From the NCBI RefSeq assembly GCF_029962835.1, contig NC_080583.1, positions 48,463,658-48,527,657 of the forward strand: a stretch of 64,000 bases of DNA, in the 5' to 3' direction. The translations under genes and the position numbers were made by a program. This document shows, piece after piece, positions 32,170 to 42,710 of this stretch. Position 1 is the first letter of the stretch. Every line of letters begins with the position of its first letter. This DNA comes from Magnolia sinica. Taxonomy: Eukaryota; Streptophyta; Magnoliopsida; Magnoliales; Magnoliaceae. The notes beneath the pieces are model-generated. The model did not search any database. It was given only the letters and a program-made list of their open reading frames with translations, and was not told the origin of the DNA.

Positions 32170-32440
32170 CATGTGTTCCTTCTTAAGCTTGATAAGCATC
32201 GGCTATTTGGTTGACGTCTAATTGTGAGTCGTAAAAAACTTCAAGGTCTTGAGCCCCCATGTTTGCCTCCAATTTGAGTCCAACTAACAAGGCCTCATAT
32301 TCCGCAGTATTGTTGGAGGCTTGAAATCCAAATCTCAAGGCATACTGTATGCACGTATGGTTAGGAGTCTCCAGGACTATCCCGACCCTGCTTGCCTTAG
32401 AATTGGATGAGCCATCAATGTAGAGCATCCATTTGGGAGG
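32170..32440 (-). pseudogene. second (archaeal-type) RNase H of the Tat element
   Basis: An ~82-codon frame includes LYIDGSSNSKASRVGIVLE, LRFGFQASNNTAEYEALLVG and LEVFYDSQL. The D-E-D residues of RNase H (YIDGS, NTAEYEA, YDSQL) are visible. Tat elements uniquely carry this extra RNase H between their own RNase H and integrase, so it supports the lineage call. Confidence 0.88.
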
Positions 32441-32559
32441 GTCGGGTACTGTTTAGGTGTCGGACGGTTCTAAGGCAAGTTCTGGCCTAAGAAGGTCAGT
32501 TATAGGTCAGTCAACGGTCGAATCTTGCTTGGGAGAGCATGTTAGTTCAACAATAAAGT

Positions 32560-32950
32560 TGGCCACAGCCTAACCCTTGATTGTAGCCCGCGGTTGGTAT
32601 TTTATGTCGAACTCGCTTAATTCAATCGCCCACTTAGTCAGCCAACCTGAAGTTTCAGGTTTTTGGAGGACTTGACGTAGTGGGTGGTTGGTCAGAACGA
32701 TGATTGAATGAGCTTGGAAATACAGCCGTAGGCGTCGGGAAGAGATTACCAATGCCAGAGCCAACTTTTCCAATGTGGGGTATCTTGTCCCTACAAGGAC
32801 CAAGGCTTTGTTGACATAGTAAACCGGGAACTGTTTCTCCTCATGCTCTCTAATCAACGCCGAGCTAACTGCTGCATCGGACATGACCAAATATAGCAAC
32901 ATATTCTTTCCTAGCTTGGGTTTAGAAAGCAAGGGCAGTGAGCCTAGGTA
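32560..32950 (-). pseudogene. RNase H of the Tat reverse transcriptase
   Basis: The minus frame encodes LLYLVMSDAAVSSALIREHE, YYVNKALVLVGTRYPTLEKL and LSEFDIKYQPRATIKG. These match the RNase H/connection region of Tat pol (normally YLAVSEAAVSSVLVRE...). The block normally linking it to RT is broken by stops and frame slips at 32950-33150. Confidence 0.87.
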
Positions 32951-33149
32951 TTGCTTGAGTTATTGGAAGGCCGCCTCACACTCTTTGGTCTAGTCTACTA
33001 TCTGCCTCCCCTCTGTTTGAGGAAGGGGAGACACTTGTTTGTAGCTCGGGACACAAAGAGGTTGAGGGCTGCTACTCTCCTAGTAAGCCTCAGTATATCT
33101 TTGATTGTCATTGGTGACTGCATGTCGAGCAAGGCCTTAAATTTTTTTT

Positions 33150-33790
33150 TTTTTATGGATTTGCCTCGATTCCTCGCTGACTGACCAGAAAATCAAGAAA
33201 TTTTCCCGAGCTAACCCCAAAAGCCCACTTGTTCAGATTTAATTTCATTCGGTAATTATGGAGGATGAGGAGCATTTCTTTTAGGTCGGCTACATGGTCT
33301 GCAGCTATGATGCTTTTGACGTGCATGTCGTCGATATAAACTTCCATAGTTCGCCCTATTTGGCGGGCGAACATCTTGTTAACGAACCGTTGATTGGTCG
33401 CTCTCGTATTTTTCAAACCGAAGGACATCACACGATAACAATAAAGACCTTTATCAGTGACAAAGGTAGTCTTAAATTTATCCTTAAGATGCATTATATT
33501 CTGATTGTATCTTGAATATGCATCCATAAATTAAGCAATTCATGATATGTTGTACTTTCGACCAGCTGATCGATTCTGGGAAGATGAAAGCTATCCTTAG
33601 GGCAAGCTTTGTTAAGATCTGTATGGTTTAAATAAACTCGGCACTTTTCGTTAGCTTTTTTGACCAGTACGATGTTGGCCACCCAGTTCGGGTAGTAGAA
33701 TTCTTCGATGAAACATGCCTTGAGGAGCTTGTTGACCTCTTTCTCATTTACGGCATACCTTTCATGACCAAGGGCACGTCGCTTCTGTTA
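33150..33790 (-). pseudogene. reverse transcriptase of the Tat element
   Basis: Two overlapping minus frames give VNKLLKACFIEEFYYPNW, IVLVKKANEKCRVYLNHTDL and NKACPKDSFHLPRIDQLVES, then after a frame slip MDAYSRYNQN, TDKGLYCYRVMSFGLKN and the catalytic YIDD (33327-33338), ending GFVSSGKF-like and VSQRGIEANP. Substitutions at normally fixed sites (YLNHTDL for CIDFTDL) show long decay. Confidence 0.9.
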
Positions 33791-35031
33791 AATTGATCGG
33801 GAAGATGGGCCGATGTTCAATCGGTGAGTCATGACAGCGTGATCAATTCTAGGCATGTCAGTCGGAGTATATGTCTTGAACTTATGATCAGGCCATTTGT
33901 TCGATTTTTGGTTGTCCCGAGATCAATTGTCTTTTCTCTTCTTATCGATTGAACTGGGCTCAGTCTTTGCCTACTCTTTGGCCGGAGGATTTTTGCTTTG
34001 GGCGGCGTCCCACAATATCCGGGATTCCTCAACGTTAGCATATTTCTGCGATATGTTCAAAAACTCGGCCAGAGTAGCAGAAGGGTTCTTATCCAGCAAG
34101 AAGAGGAAAGACTTGTCTCTCAGCCCGCTCATGATGGCGTTTAGGGTTGTTTCGTTTGAATGTTTCCAAACTTGTAGTGCTTTTAGGTAGAAGCGCTTGA
34201 TGTAGTCCTTTAGGAGTTCGCCTTCTTTCTGGATTATATGAAGGAGATGAGCGGGTGCTTTGAGTCTTTTCTTTCCTTTGATGAAGTTCGCGACGAAAGC
34301 TTGGCTGAGCTCCGAGAATGAGCTAATGGACCTTGGCTTTAACTGTTTAAACCATAGTCGAGCAGCGTCAGCCAGAGTCAATGAGAATGCTTGACCCATG
34401 ACCTCATCAGAAGCGTCATGGAGTTCCATATAAATCCGGAAGGACTCCATGTGCTTTGATGGGTCGGTATTCCCTGTGAAGGGCGTAATCTGAGGTAGCC
34501 GAAACCTATCCGGCAGCCATGCTTGTAGAATCTTAGCGGTGAACGGAGACTCGATTTCCTCCATTGCGACTATTGCTACGTTAGATCGGTACGCCTGCTG
34601 CATGTTGCTGATCTGGTCTCATAGGCTCTTTAATACGGCTTTCCATGGCTCCCCATTCTCATCAGTGGCTTCGACCGGGGCTTTGCCGCGCCTCTTCCGA
34701 TCCAACTCGTGTCACAAGATAGGCCTGGCCGGATTGCAATGCTGGCTTGGCTAGGGCCCAGTATGCACGCAGGAAGGTTGGGAATGTCCATGGCTAGGCT
34801 GCCTGTCTTCTTCGTCGACTCGATGCATGCTGAGGCTGTATTTGTTCCAGCATCCATTTCATGTAGCCCATGTCTGCTCTCATATCCCCGAATTCTCTCT
34901 CGAGGTTGTTCAAGCGGCCATTCCTGATACGAGTCTGCTGGTCGTGCTTGCTGGAGCCAGAAGAGGAACTTTGATGGCTCTCTTGTGGCTAGGGTTGCAC
35001 TGGTTGTACTAGAGGTTTTGGAATGCGACAA
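33790..35031 (-). pseudogene. gag of the Tat element, fused by deletion to the RT leader
   Basis: The 33971-34603 frame holds the Tat gag core: PFTAKILQAWLPDRFRLPQ, FTGNTDPSKHMESFRIYM, ARLWFKQLKPRSISSFSELS, FVANFIKGKKR and EGELLKDYIKRFYLKALQV. An N-terminal part lies at 34630-35031 in another frame. After AQSKNPPAKE the reading runs to FKTYTP and then directly into TDMPRIDHAVMTHRLNIGP. The latter is the segment just before RT in Tat pol. The gag C-terminus and entire protease are therefore deleted at about 33862-33872. Confidence 0.88.
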
Positions 35032-35139
35032 GTCGTAGGTAGGGTCGCGATCGGAATTGCTACTGGAGGGGATTGAGCTTTCTTCTTTCCCCTGGCCATT
35101 GTAGTTGTTGCTAGTAGAAGAATTAAGAATGGCTTAGAA

Positions 35140-35166
35140 TGTCGGTTCCCACAGACAGCGCCAAAC
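35140..35166 (-). other. primer-binding site region of the Tat element
   Basis: On the minus strand the LTR end CATCAACA is followed by GTTTGGCGCTGTCTGTGGGA, the motif that follows 5' LTRs in Tat elements and pairs with a tRNA 3' end. The tRNA is not assigned here. Confidence 0.7.
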
Positions 35167-35365
35167 TGTTGATGCAGTTTTCTAGTAGACCCTTCGCGCC
35201 TGACCCTCTTGTACCTACGTAAAAAAGAAACACAGAAGACCTCGTTCCCGACTTAGGCATCGGAGAGTCTCGTGCATTAGCCAAGGTCTCCTATGCTTCT
35301 TTTTTACGCCTGTGCAAGTACAAGAGGGTCAGCCGTGGAGGGACTGCCAGAAAACTAGATCAACA
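35167..35365. repeat. palindromic LTR stub at the right end of the Tat element
   Basis: The first ~80 bp (TGTTGATGCAGTTTTCTAG... to AAAAAAGAAACACAGA) repeats the left edge of the 26523 LTR in the expected orientation. The following ~120 bp (to ...AAAACTAGATCAACA) is the same LTR end inverted, extending further into it (GGCATCGGAGAG matching CTCTCCGATGCC). An inverted LTR end thus replaces the remaining ~840 bp of the 5' LTR. Confidence 0.85.
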
Positions 35366-35370
35366 TGTTC

Positions 35371-35616
35371 AATAATCAACATAAGTGAAGCATGGTTTGG
35401 TGGATGGGGTCCATTACTTTGAAATACAAAAAACAGAAGAAGAAATAGGTTCAATAATCAAACATAAGCGAAGCATGGTTTCATGGATTGAGTCCATTGC
35501 TTTAAAATACAAAAAACAGAAGAAGAATAGGTTCAATAATCAAACATAAGTGAAGCATGGTTTCGTGGATCAAGTCCATTACTTTAAAATACAACAATAG
35601 AAGAAGAAATAGGTTC
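35371..35616. repeat. three ~82-bp tandem units right of the Tat element
   Basis: Units at about 35371-35452, 35453-35534 and 35535-35616 each run AATAATCAA(A)CATAAG...GAAGAATAGGTTC. With the unit at 26443-26522 they form the array that was split by the Tat insertion. Confidence 0.9.
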
Positions 35617-35849
35617 ATATGTAAAAATCCCATTCTTAGATATGTATTTCTGTGTGGTGTCTGTTGGGGGGATTCTGCTGTTCATTTTGACGGAAACATG
35701 GTAATTTCTTTGGATTTGGGATTTGAATCCTCTAAAAAAGACCCTCTTTGGATTCTTCGTTATTTTTTTAAAAGGAAAGAAAGCAACATTTTCATTTTTA
35801 TGTTTTTGCTTGTATATTCTCTTCTTTTGTTATAAAAGGAACTTTAAAT
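35617..35849. other. short unassigned stretch
   Basis: AT-rich sequence between the tandem array and the truncated copy D element; no coding or repeat signature seen. Confidence 0.4.
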
Positions 35850-36260
35850 CATAGATCCATCAATCTTTGGGTCGATGCTCAAGACAACTGACTCCTCTAC
35901 AACACATGACATAAGGTAAGAGAGCTGATCACCTCTGGGCTCGGCTACAAACTGAAATTATGGCACACCGGGTATACAAAATGTGACTGTCCTCGCGGAG
36001 TAGTCCAATATGGTATGGTACTCGGCAAGCCAATCCATGCCCAAGATAACATCGAACTCGGACCTAGGTAAGGTAAACAGGTTAGCCGGCAAGGTCTCTC
36101 CAACTAAAATAGGACAAGACGAGCAAATCAAACCTAATACTACAGTCTTCCCTAAGGGCGTCGACACTGACAGACCCTCGTGCGCAGACTCTAGCGGCAA
36201 ACCAGTCGATCGGCAAAAATCCTCGGATACAAATGAATGTGATGCACCAGAATCAAACAA
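35850..36260 (-). pseudogene. aspartic protease of element D
   Basis: The minus frame gives the active site MFDSGASHSFVSEDF, the flap-like VSTPLGKTVVLG, and the conserved FDVILGMDWLAEYH at ~36010-36060, followed by FCIPGVP. After one stop it continues QFVAEPRGDQLSYLMSCVVE to about 35860. This matches the gag-linked protease of Tekay/Del chromoviruses. The frame ends where the element is truncated. Confidence 0.88.
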
Positions 36261-37450
36261 GACATGTGTTATGCATGAGGAAACAAGGAGTGTACCCTTG
36301 ACGACTCCTCCTGATGCATGAGGATCTTGCTGGGCCGCATAAAATCTGCCCTGAGCCTGCTGTGGAGGCGCATGTCCCCTCTGTTGTCGTTGTTGTTGCT
36401 GCTGCTATGGCGGCATATACTACTGCCTCTGCTGTTGCGGGGGAGGTCTCGGTGGCTGATGCGGCTACTGCTGCTGGGGTCTTGACGACTGATATTGTTG
36501 TCGTTGCTACTGTTGTAGAGGCTGTTGAGGCGCTCTCAGCTACTGTTGTGGGTGGCGGCACTCAAGACTACAATGCCCCGTCCCACCACATCCATAGCAA
36601 ACACCTGTAAATTGTCTCTGAGGCGGTGTTGAGGGTGCTGCTGGTGCTCGAAAGGGTGGTTGGGTCGTGCGCCTCTGTTGTGGTCGAAGCTGCTGATGGT
36701 AGGAGTTATTAGAGGGGGCCTTCCTCTTCAGGTCTCCACCCTGACTGTGGATTCGCTGTGCATCGGTCCACTCTGCCTCATAGATCCGGGCTCGCTCTAC
36801 AACCTTCTCGAATGTCGAGAGCTTGTGTCCAATGGCTCGACTTTGAACACTAAGACGCAAGTCACTCTCAAAACTATCGGCCCTTTGCCCCTTCTCAACC
36901 ACAAGATATGGTGCAAATCTAAATAACTCAATGAACTGAGCCTCGTACTAAGACACAACCATGTCTCCTTGGAGTCTCGAACTCTAATGCACGCTGTTGT
37001 CGAACATGCTCAGGGAAAACTTCCAGGTGAACCAGTCCACAAAGTCCTCCCAGGTCCACTCAAGATCGGCTCTTGCTGTTCGGGTAACTGACGCCCACCA
37101 ATGCTCGGCCTCGCCCTGCGGAAGGAATACTGCCAAAGGGACTCACTGTTGCGTTGTACACCTTATCATGTTGAAGACTTCTCTACCTCCGATCTCCATT
37201 TCTCTGTTACTGTCGGATCAGGCTTGCCCTGGAAACGTGGGGGATCGACCCGTCTAAAGTCATGCAAATGGGAGCTCGTGTGCTCCTACTCAATTTCGAC
37301 TGGCGTATCAGTGGATCGCCTATCCTGGTTTTGTAGCATAGAGGTCATCACATGCAGCATCTGCTGAAGCTGGTCTGTACTCACTGATACAACTGGAGCT
37401 GCACCTGTCTGGGATGTGTCAGCCCCTCTCCTCGGCTTCTTGGGTGTCAT
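36261..37450 (-). pseudogene. gag of element D (zinc knuckle)
   Basis: Probable start MTPKKPRRG at 37448. Capsid motifs VPLAVFLPQGEAEHWWASV and LEWTWEDFVDWFTWKFFP are followed by FEKVVERARIYEAEW, LKRKAPSNN, and a CCHC knuckle (C-X2-C-X4-H-X4-C) at 36558-36599. A Gln-rich stretch full of CAG-to-TAG stops leads into protease. On the opposite strand the Gln-rich part reads as a false Ala/Val-rich ORF. Confidence 0.85.
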
Positions 37451-37713
37451 GTTTTACAGGAAGGAACAAGGAACTTTTTAGCCTTGAGTACTTTCAAACG
37501 CACACTTTAGGGATCTAAATCAGAAAGTTTCTAGGTTCGCATCAGTGAATCATATTTTAAACTAAGTTTGAAAATGGATCCTAAGGTGAGTTTCTAAGTA
37601 TTCGAGATCGGGGACCTAATCATTCTAAGTTCGCAACAGTCATACAGTGAATGGTAATTATTCTAAGACCATTAGCAGATATATGATGTTATCCTCAGGT
37701 ATTCCTAAGTTAT

Positions 37714-37726
37714 GCTCTGACACCAA
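37714..37726 (-). other. primer-binding site of element D (initiator tRNA-Met type)
   Basis: On the minus strand TTGGTGTCAGAGC lies 4 bases after the LTR end GTGACA. It differs by one base from TGGTATCAGAGC, the usual site pairing with plant initiator tRNA-Met. Confidence 0.85.
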
Positions 37727-39719
37727 CAACTGTCACTCCCCAAACTTGGGAACCAAGCTTATAAAATTCCTAGTCGTCGAATCCAGTGCCAACAGCCTCC
37801 GTAATACCCCATTCTTAGCTCTCATCTCCCATGCGCCTGGTTCCGATCATGGGATCCTACATGAAGAATTTCAGGGTGATTTTTATTTATTTATTTTGTA
37901 AAGGAGCATAACCACAAGTATATCTAAGTCACAAAACATCACCTCATATCCACTAATATAATCTTTGAGAGTACAGTGCTGAAAGGAAAATTCATGATAT
38001 AACAAAACTCTAAAAGATCGGGCATATGTTCTTGTCTCAATGCTGCTGCGGTCTAGCATAACTTGCACGTAACGAACATGCATAAGCTTACTATGAAGCT
38101 TAGAGAGTGCGTGCGTATGTGCGTAATGCATGTGCCAAGCATACAAATGTCAGAGTAAGCGAAATGATGGAAGGCTAAACTGGCAAGTCCATACATGATG
38201 CTAGTCATACCAAGGCTATGCAATGTAAAGCCTACAAGGCCGAATGTCATATGCTAGAGATGCAATGCAAAATTTCTAATCCTCAACTAATCCATATATC
38301 AGAACAGTTCATCGCTAGAAATATCACCGGGGTCTAGTACACTCCAACACCGGATGTTGCCCCATCGCACGCATGACCAAATGAGTGGAAGAGACATCAC
38401 TATCCTCTTTGCCAGTGATATGCCAATGCCCACCCGACTCGTCGATAGCAGACCTATTTACGAGCTGGTCAAACTCAACCTAGCTTATAGCCCCCTACCA
38501 TCGGGCAGATAAGGTCACACCCCTTTTCAACAGATCACGACATAGTGGGAGATGCAACCTACTGGTATTTGGCACTCGGGTGCTCATGTTATCCACTCGG
38601 TCTCGACGTTGAAGCATCCTACTAGTACAACAAGGGTTTGGGGGCTTTCACTCAAGGATATCCATAACACCCTAATACTAGAATAGCTATTTGCAATATC
38701 TAATCCGACCATCCACAATATACCTGTAGAGGCCATACCCCTGATGTCGTTAGGGCGTAAAGTGAACGTGACATACAAGATGCGAAATGTATGAGTCATA
38801 CCATCCAAGTCATGCATTAAACCTGCGCGTACCGCGCGATCATGTGGGGCAACTTTATCTTATATGGGATCCCCTAAGTATCTTAGCCCAACGACATATG
38901 CTATGATCAATCATCACCCACAACATGCATACAAATTATGCATATGGGCATATGTCTGGACATGATATCATTATACTAAGCATGTTCTCAATGTGTCCTA
39001 CTAGGCCAAATACACTAGCATGTTATCAGACATATAGGCAATAATCGGCCTTAATTGACACATTATATACAGAGATTGGGAATCGAACGGTATGCCCCAC
39101 TAGAAATATAGAAGTTTATGTGGTGTGGCCCACGTTAGACTAACATCGGCCCCCCATGTAGCTTGCAAGGCATGAATAAAATACATATAACAAGGTAGGG
39201 TCCACTGGGAGTAACCGGGATGGACACCCACATGTACCACATGTGTGTCACTAGGCTACCAATCCATTTGGGCCCACGGCCCACTAATGATGTCTTAAAA
39301 TAATCAGATTATCAATGACATCACTATAATTACTTTAGTAGGATGATCTGCACCGTCTGATCATTGCTAACGTAAATCGACGGTTACAGATCATTGGTTA
39401 GTTAGTAGGATGTGATTATATGCTCATGGCCCATTTGAGTCCTAGGATTTCATCAGTTCAGGCAAAGTCTATACTTAATTGGATTTAATATAACCATAGT
39501 TTCAACATTCACACACCTACTAATTTAGGGATTTAAATCCAAGATGCCAAACATAATCAAGATGCCAAACATAATCAAAGACCTAAGGGATCCTAATTCC
39601 AGGCATTTCTGAGTCCAAGGGATCCCAAAACTAGGGATTCCCAAGTCTAAGGGATCCCAAAACCAGGAAATCCCAAGTCGAAGAGGTTTTTACCTCCACA
39701 TTTCTCTATGGTGGGGCCC

Positions 39720-41640
39720 ACCTGAGATCTGGATCAGCTTGAGTTTTGGGCCCATGGCCTAACATGATCTGATAAGACGGATGAATGGAGTGGATATGAT
39801 ACATACATCATGTAGGGTCCCATGTGTGGGCCCCACTTCCACGCCCAGCGTGGGTGTTCGCTGCCCACTAGGTGTTGGCATTTTATTTTACCCTTGTTTG
39901 TTTTTTTTTTTTTTTTGATATACTATTAGTGCAGGCTCCACGTGGATCTTTTATTCCGTTCACCACGTAGTCTATCTCTAGTGGGTCTAATAGGCTCTGA
40001 TTTGAGTTGATTTGGACAAATAAGGACTTCACGGTGAGCCTTGGAAGATTTCAATAGTAATAGTTTGTTTCCCTCATTGTGGCCTACTTGAGACTCAAAT
40101 TTGTCTTATCTTTCGACCTACGACCTAAAATGATCTTGAAAAGTCGGTGGACAGTGCAGATTCAATATAAACATCAGAATGGTGAGACCCAAAATTGGCC
40201 AAGAATGGGTTACCGTCCATGTGCATGGCATTTATAAATTCTTTTATTATTATTATATTTGTTTTATGTTTTACATACACTATTAAGGTCGACCCCAAGT
40301 GGATGATTTAATCTGTTGATTGTCTTAGCCAGTTTGAGTGGAGTCCAATAGACTCTGGTTTGGGCTATTTGGATGATCAAGGACTCCAAAGCCAGCCCTA
40401 GAAGGTTTCAACAGATGGGCATAATTCCCTTTAGTATGGCCCACTCGAGACTTAAATTTGCCTCAAATTTTGGCTCATGACCTAAAATTATTTGGAGGAG
40501 ATGGTGGATGGTGTGGATTAAACACACACATCATGGTGGAGTCCACGTGTGGGGGCAGCCCAAGGAGGCTTCCGCCCTCACGTCACCGGGCAATAACGCC
40601 CAGTGACACCTTTTTTTCTTCCTTTATCCTTCTTTTTTTTTTCCCTGCTATGTGGAGTTCACGATTGGATAATTCATTTTGTCCATTATGTCGAAGAGCT
40701 CTCTGTGACCAAAGGAGCCCAATGTTGGGTTGGTTCCATCACACACATAGGGGTGTACACGAACCAAACTAGCTCTGTTAGCTCGCTCGACTCGACTCGA
40801 AAAAGCTCGATTCGACTTGGTTCGAAGCCGAGTTCGAGCCGATTGAGCTGATTTTTTGAGCTCGAAAATGAGTTTGAGCCGAGTTCAAGCGGGCCCTAGC
40901 TCGACTTGACTCGAATCGAACTCGAATCGAACCGGTTCGGTGACTCGATTACTTTGCCATTGATGTTGCTCACAATTTGTTTGATAAAATGACTTAACGA
41001 AATCTAGCCGATGGTAAGGAAGGCAAGTACATGAAACAAACACCATTTTTCTCTTTGTTTTTCTTGGTTTTTATGTTGGTTAGAAGGTGTTTAATAAAAT
41101 ACTTGTAAAACCATTACCTCTGTTTGTAAAACAGTGGGATTTTGAAGTTCCAGTTCAGGTGTTTGTGGAAATGCCTCAATGGCGAACTCGGCTCGATCTT
41201 GGCTCAAACTCAGCCCGAGCTGGCCCGAGGTGCTGACCGAACCGAGCTGAGCTGGGCAGTCAGGCTCGAGGACCAATTCGAGCTGAGGTCAGCCAGTGGC
41301 CGAGCCGAGTCAAGCTGAGGCCAGCTCGACTCGATTCGACTCGATGTACACCCCTACACACACACAAACAAAGGTAGGCCTTAGAAAGTTCTAACAATGG
41401 ACCTTTGTTTCCCTTGGCGCGGTCCACTTGGGACTCGGATTTGTCTCATTTTTGGGCAAACAGCCTAACATGATTTGAAGAAATGGATGGACGGTATGGA
41501 TAAACATATACATCATGTTGGGTCCCACGGAGTGGGTCATGCCTGGTGACCATGTGAGTCCAGCAATGTCTGGATGCTATTACCTCCTTTTTCTTTTTCT
41601 TTTTCTTTTTAATTTTTTAATTTTTTATAAGACTGCATTG
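39720..41640. repeat. ~360-bp tandem array, four units, in LTR D
   Basis: Landmark CATACATCATG-type followed by GGTCCCAC recurs at ~39803, 40166, 40526 and 41510. A T-rich tract followed by a TGGAGTCCA-type block recurs at ~39905, 40245, 40610 and 41585. After subtracting the 615-bp MITE in the last interval, the period is 350-370 bp. Units are 60-75% similar by eye. Each contains the foldback right arm (GACTCGGATTTGTCTCATTT, GATGGATGG...ATACATCATGGTGGGTCC). Confidence 0.75.
40749..41355. mobile_element. hAT-type MITE (607 bp) inside LTR D array
   Basis: Ends AGGGGTGTACA...TGTACACCCCT are perfect 11-bp inverted repeats. The flanks ACACACAT (40741-40748) and ACACACAC (41356-41363) fit an 8-bp duplication with one change. 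The interior is dominated by GACTCGA/GAGCTCGA/GAGCCGAG motifs in both orientations. No ORF. This is a common plant non-autonomous type; the hAT assignment rests on the 8-bp duplication. Confidence 0.8.
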
Positions 41641-42710
41641 AGTCCACTTCCTCAATCCGCCTTGTCCATCAGTTCTGTTCAGACCATAGTGGTCCTAGGG
41701 TATTTTAGATCAAACTTTGTGTTTTGATCCGGATCTATGTGAACTTGTGCACAAGTTGGATAGAAAATAAATATCACGGTGGACCACACAAGGTGGTCGA
41801 CGCTATGATAACATGCAGGACAAGCTCTCCAACAGCGTGGCCCACTTGTGGGTCCTGTAACACATGAGAGTAAGAAAAGAAAGGGAAAGAGATCCGACCA
41901 TCAGGGTGGCCCCCCGCCACAAGGGGGTCCACCGCATACTCAATACATGATCAAGGTGGGTCTCACCTTTATGGGCCGACCAAAATAGAAAAAATCACAA
42001 AGAAGGGCAGGGTTTTAACCCTCCCATGTACTCACTTAGAAGGATGGACGGTTGGATCGGCGATCGGACGGTCCACCAAGCTCCTTTCCACCCTAACTTC
42101 CTCTAATCACTCTTTTCTCCTTTCTCTTACTCTTACTCTCTTAATATTTCCTAATCCTCTCACAAGCTCTCTTTCTAATCTCTCCTAAACACTATTTTCT
42201 CTTAATCTTCTCTACTCTTTCTTTCTTTTTTTCCTCTCTCTCTCTCTCTCTCTTAATCTCCCTAATCATTTAATATTTTTCTCTCTCTTAATCCCTCTCT
42301 ACTCTTGCTAGAGAATGGTAGAAATGAGAGGGAGTTAGGGGGTTTTTGTGGTAGAGATTTTATGATATGTAGGGAATAAGGGGAAGATGGAGGGGTAAAA
42401 TGGGGAGAAAAAGAATAAAAGAATGATGGCTAACATATGTAGGGGTATGGGTTGCATGAAAAAGGCATAAGTTTCTTTGACCAATGGGGAGAGAGTGACA
42501 TGAGTGATGGATGGCTTGATTGATGGATTGATTAATTTGATAACATAGAGATTTGTACAAGTGGGGCCAGCGTGCATTGCACGGCCTATCTTGGATTGTG
42601 CCACAATTGTAACTTCTTATCTAATAATCAAAATGGGGCATGCCGGGCGGCGTTGGAACCGTAATGCTCGCGCAGTTGCTAGGGTACAGGTCTTGAGGTA
42701 TTGCGATACT

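Larger units (their letters stand above)
26523..35365 (-). mobile_element. Tat-lineage Ty3/gypsy retrotransposon with antisense ORF
   Basis: On the minus strand the order is (right to left) LTR stub, primer site, gag, RT, RNase H, second archaeal-type RNase H, integrase, non-coding spacer, polypurine tract, 924-bp 3' LTR. The dual RNase H and the opposite-strand gene between integrase and the 3' LTR are Tat hallmarks. The left LTR is complete; the right LTR is only a ~200-bp palindromic stub. GGTTC at the left and TGTTC at the right (35366-35370) fit a 5-bp target duplication with one change. Protease is deleted and all ORFs are broken. Confidence 0.9.
35850..42710 (-). mobile_element. Element D: 5' part of a minus-strand family L (Tekay-like) retrotransposon
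   Basis: Right to left: LTR (37731 to ~42710), primer site, gag, protease; it stops just before RT at about 35850. The gag/protease type plus primer site links the long family L LTRs to a Tekay-like element. The loss of RT, integrase and 3' LTR is a truncation rather than an insertion, since no continuation appears further left in the window. Confidence 0.82.
37731..42710 (-). mobile_element. 5' LTR of element D (family L)
   Basis: It begins TGTCACTCCCCAAACTTGGG on the + strand (LTR 3' end GGGGAGTGACA). Conserved blocks follow in order: the 38080-38140 hairpin region, the 38340-38600 block, the 39100 GTGGCCCACG block, and near the far end the CGTTGGAACCG...GCAGTTGCTAGGGTACAGG segment (42655-42705). 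The outermost ~150 bp of the LTR start is missing or too diverged, so the right edge is approximate. It contains a ~360-bp tandem array and a hAT-type MITE. Confidence 0.8.

Noticed and set aside
36314-36610. Plus-strand Ala/Val-rich ORF of 98 codons
   Set aside because: It is the complement of the Gln-rich (CAG/CAA) part of element D gag on the minus strand; the composition follows from the repeat.
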